Assembly: GCF_002752355.1 (NCBI RefSeq)
Contig: NZ_MRAV01000008.1
Span: 295,560-359,559, forward strand
From: Leucobacter sp. OLIS6
GTDB taxonomy: Bacteria; Actinomycetota; Actinomycetes; Actinomycetales; Microbacteriaceae
DNA length: 64,000 nt
Direction: 5' to 3'
A program made the translations under genes and the position numbers. A model generated the notes under the pieces. It worked only from the letters and a program-made list of their open reading frames with translations. It had not been told where the DNA came from and searched no databases. Below are positions 63,785-64,000 of the stretch, one piece after another (position 1 is the stretch's first letter; each line of letters starts with the position of its first letter).

Positions 63785-64000
63785 AATCCCTTGTCAGCGC
63801 GACGGAGCCGGACGCAGAAGCGGCCGGTTCCTTTTCATGCGCAGCGAGCATAGGAAACTGTGCGAAGCAAGACAGGTTGTCTTTCGGAAAGCTTTGGCGA
63901 GTACGGGGGGCGTCTGGTCCTTGAGAACTCAATAGTGTGCACTTGATTGTCAAATGCCAATTTATTATCCCGTCCATCTGCGCCCTTTGGGGTGTGGGTG
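63785..64000 (+). promoter_or_regulatory. Leader of an rRNA operon (16S gene starts beyond the window)
   Basis: CCTTGAGAACTCAATAGTGTGC and TTGTCAAATGCCAATTTATT are, from memory, typical of the 16S leader in Microbacteriaceae rrn operons, where they act in antitermination (boxA-like TTGAGAACT) and RNase III processing. An imperfect hairpin TTCCTTTTCATGC / GCATAGGAA lies about 63829-63855. No coding potential is seen. The 16S gene is predicted within a few hundred bases of the right edge. Confidence 0.75.

Overview
The window is about 64 kb of GC-rich bacterial chromosome. It reads as an actinobacterium, most likely a member of the Microbacteriaceae. The evidence is the smc/ftsY/ffh and rpsP-khpA-rimM-trmD-rplS-lepB-rnhB gene orders, a DUF222/HNH protein, an LAxTG sorting motif of the high-GC Gram-positive type, frequent leaderless -10 boxes (TAGACT/TAGGCT), and an rRNA-operon leader of actinobacterial type at the right edge. 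A genus (for example Leucobacter) would be a guess.

Region by region: (1) 1-10408: the 3' part of smc and the complete ftsY, which are normally close neighbours, are separated here by about 8.3 kb of accessory DNA. That DNA holds a DUF222/HNH endonuclease gene flanked by tandem repeats, a divergent rhodanese/Lrp pair, and an operon (MHS-type transporter, thiamine-diphosphate 2-oxoacid decarboxylase-like enzyme, D-2-hydroxyacid dehydrogenase) facing a double-module Lrp regulator. (2) 10428-21366: a very large TPR protein with a C-terminal membrane anchor, a small membrane protein, a 3-hydroxyacyl-CoA dehydrogenase, then on the minus strand a proline-rich LAxTG surface protein with a GT60-like (Skp1 GlcNAc-transferase-like) glycosyltransferase directly behind it, then ffh and a membrane protein. 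(3) 21373-26771: a YbdK-type glutamate-cysteine ligase translationally coupled to an orphan lipoprotein solute-binding protein, and a coupled S33 hydrolase/aminopeptidase P pair. (4) 26811-38645: the housekeeping block rpsP-khpA-rimM-trmD, recQ with a fused phosphoribosyltransferase domain (minus strand), rplS, lepB, rnhB, murI, rph, rdgB and a three-part kinase/barrel/class-III-aminotransferase fusion, much of it joined by 1-4 bp overlaps. (5) 38676-49156: transporters, an excalibur protein, a photolyase, an MmpL exporter with a divergent MarR, an HTH regulator/MFS pair with a perfect 23-bp palindrome, a DUF899 gene broken by one in-frame stop, a DUF523 gene and tRNA-Leu. (6) 49312-61773: leuB-ilvE-FAH hydrolase, rlmN, a class-V aminotransferase facing LysR-MFS, gltX, an FAD oxidoreductase, a queuosine-precursor transporter and tgt. 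(7) 61935-64000: a secreted, wall-anchored protein with a ParB-like domain, its terminator, then the promoter and leader of an rRNA operon whose 16S gene must begin just past the window.

Functionally the window joins protein targeting (ftsY, ffh, lepB), ribosome and tRNA maturation (rimM, trmD, rlmN, rph, tgt), wall synthesis (murI) and branched-chain amino-acid synthesis (leuB, ilvE) with several accessory modules. The least explained parts are the glycosyltransferase/surface-protein pair, the extracellular ParB-like protein, the tail-anchored TPR protein and the island between smc and ftsY.
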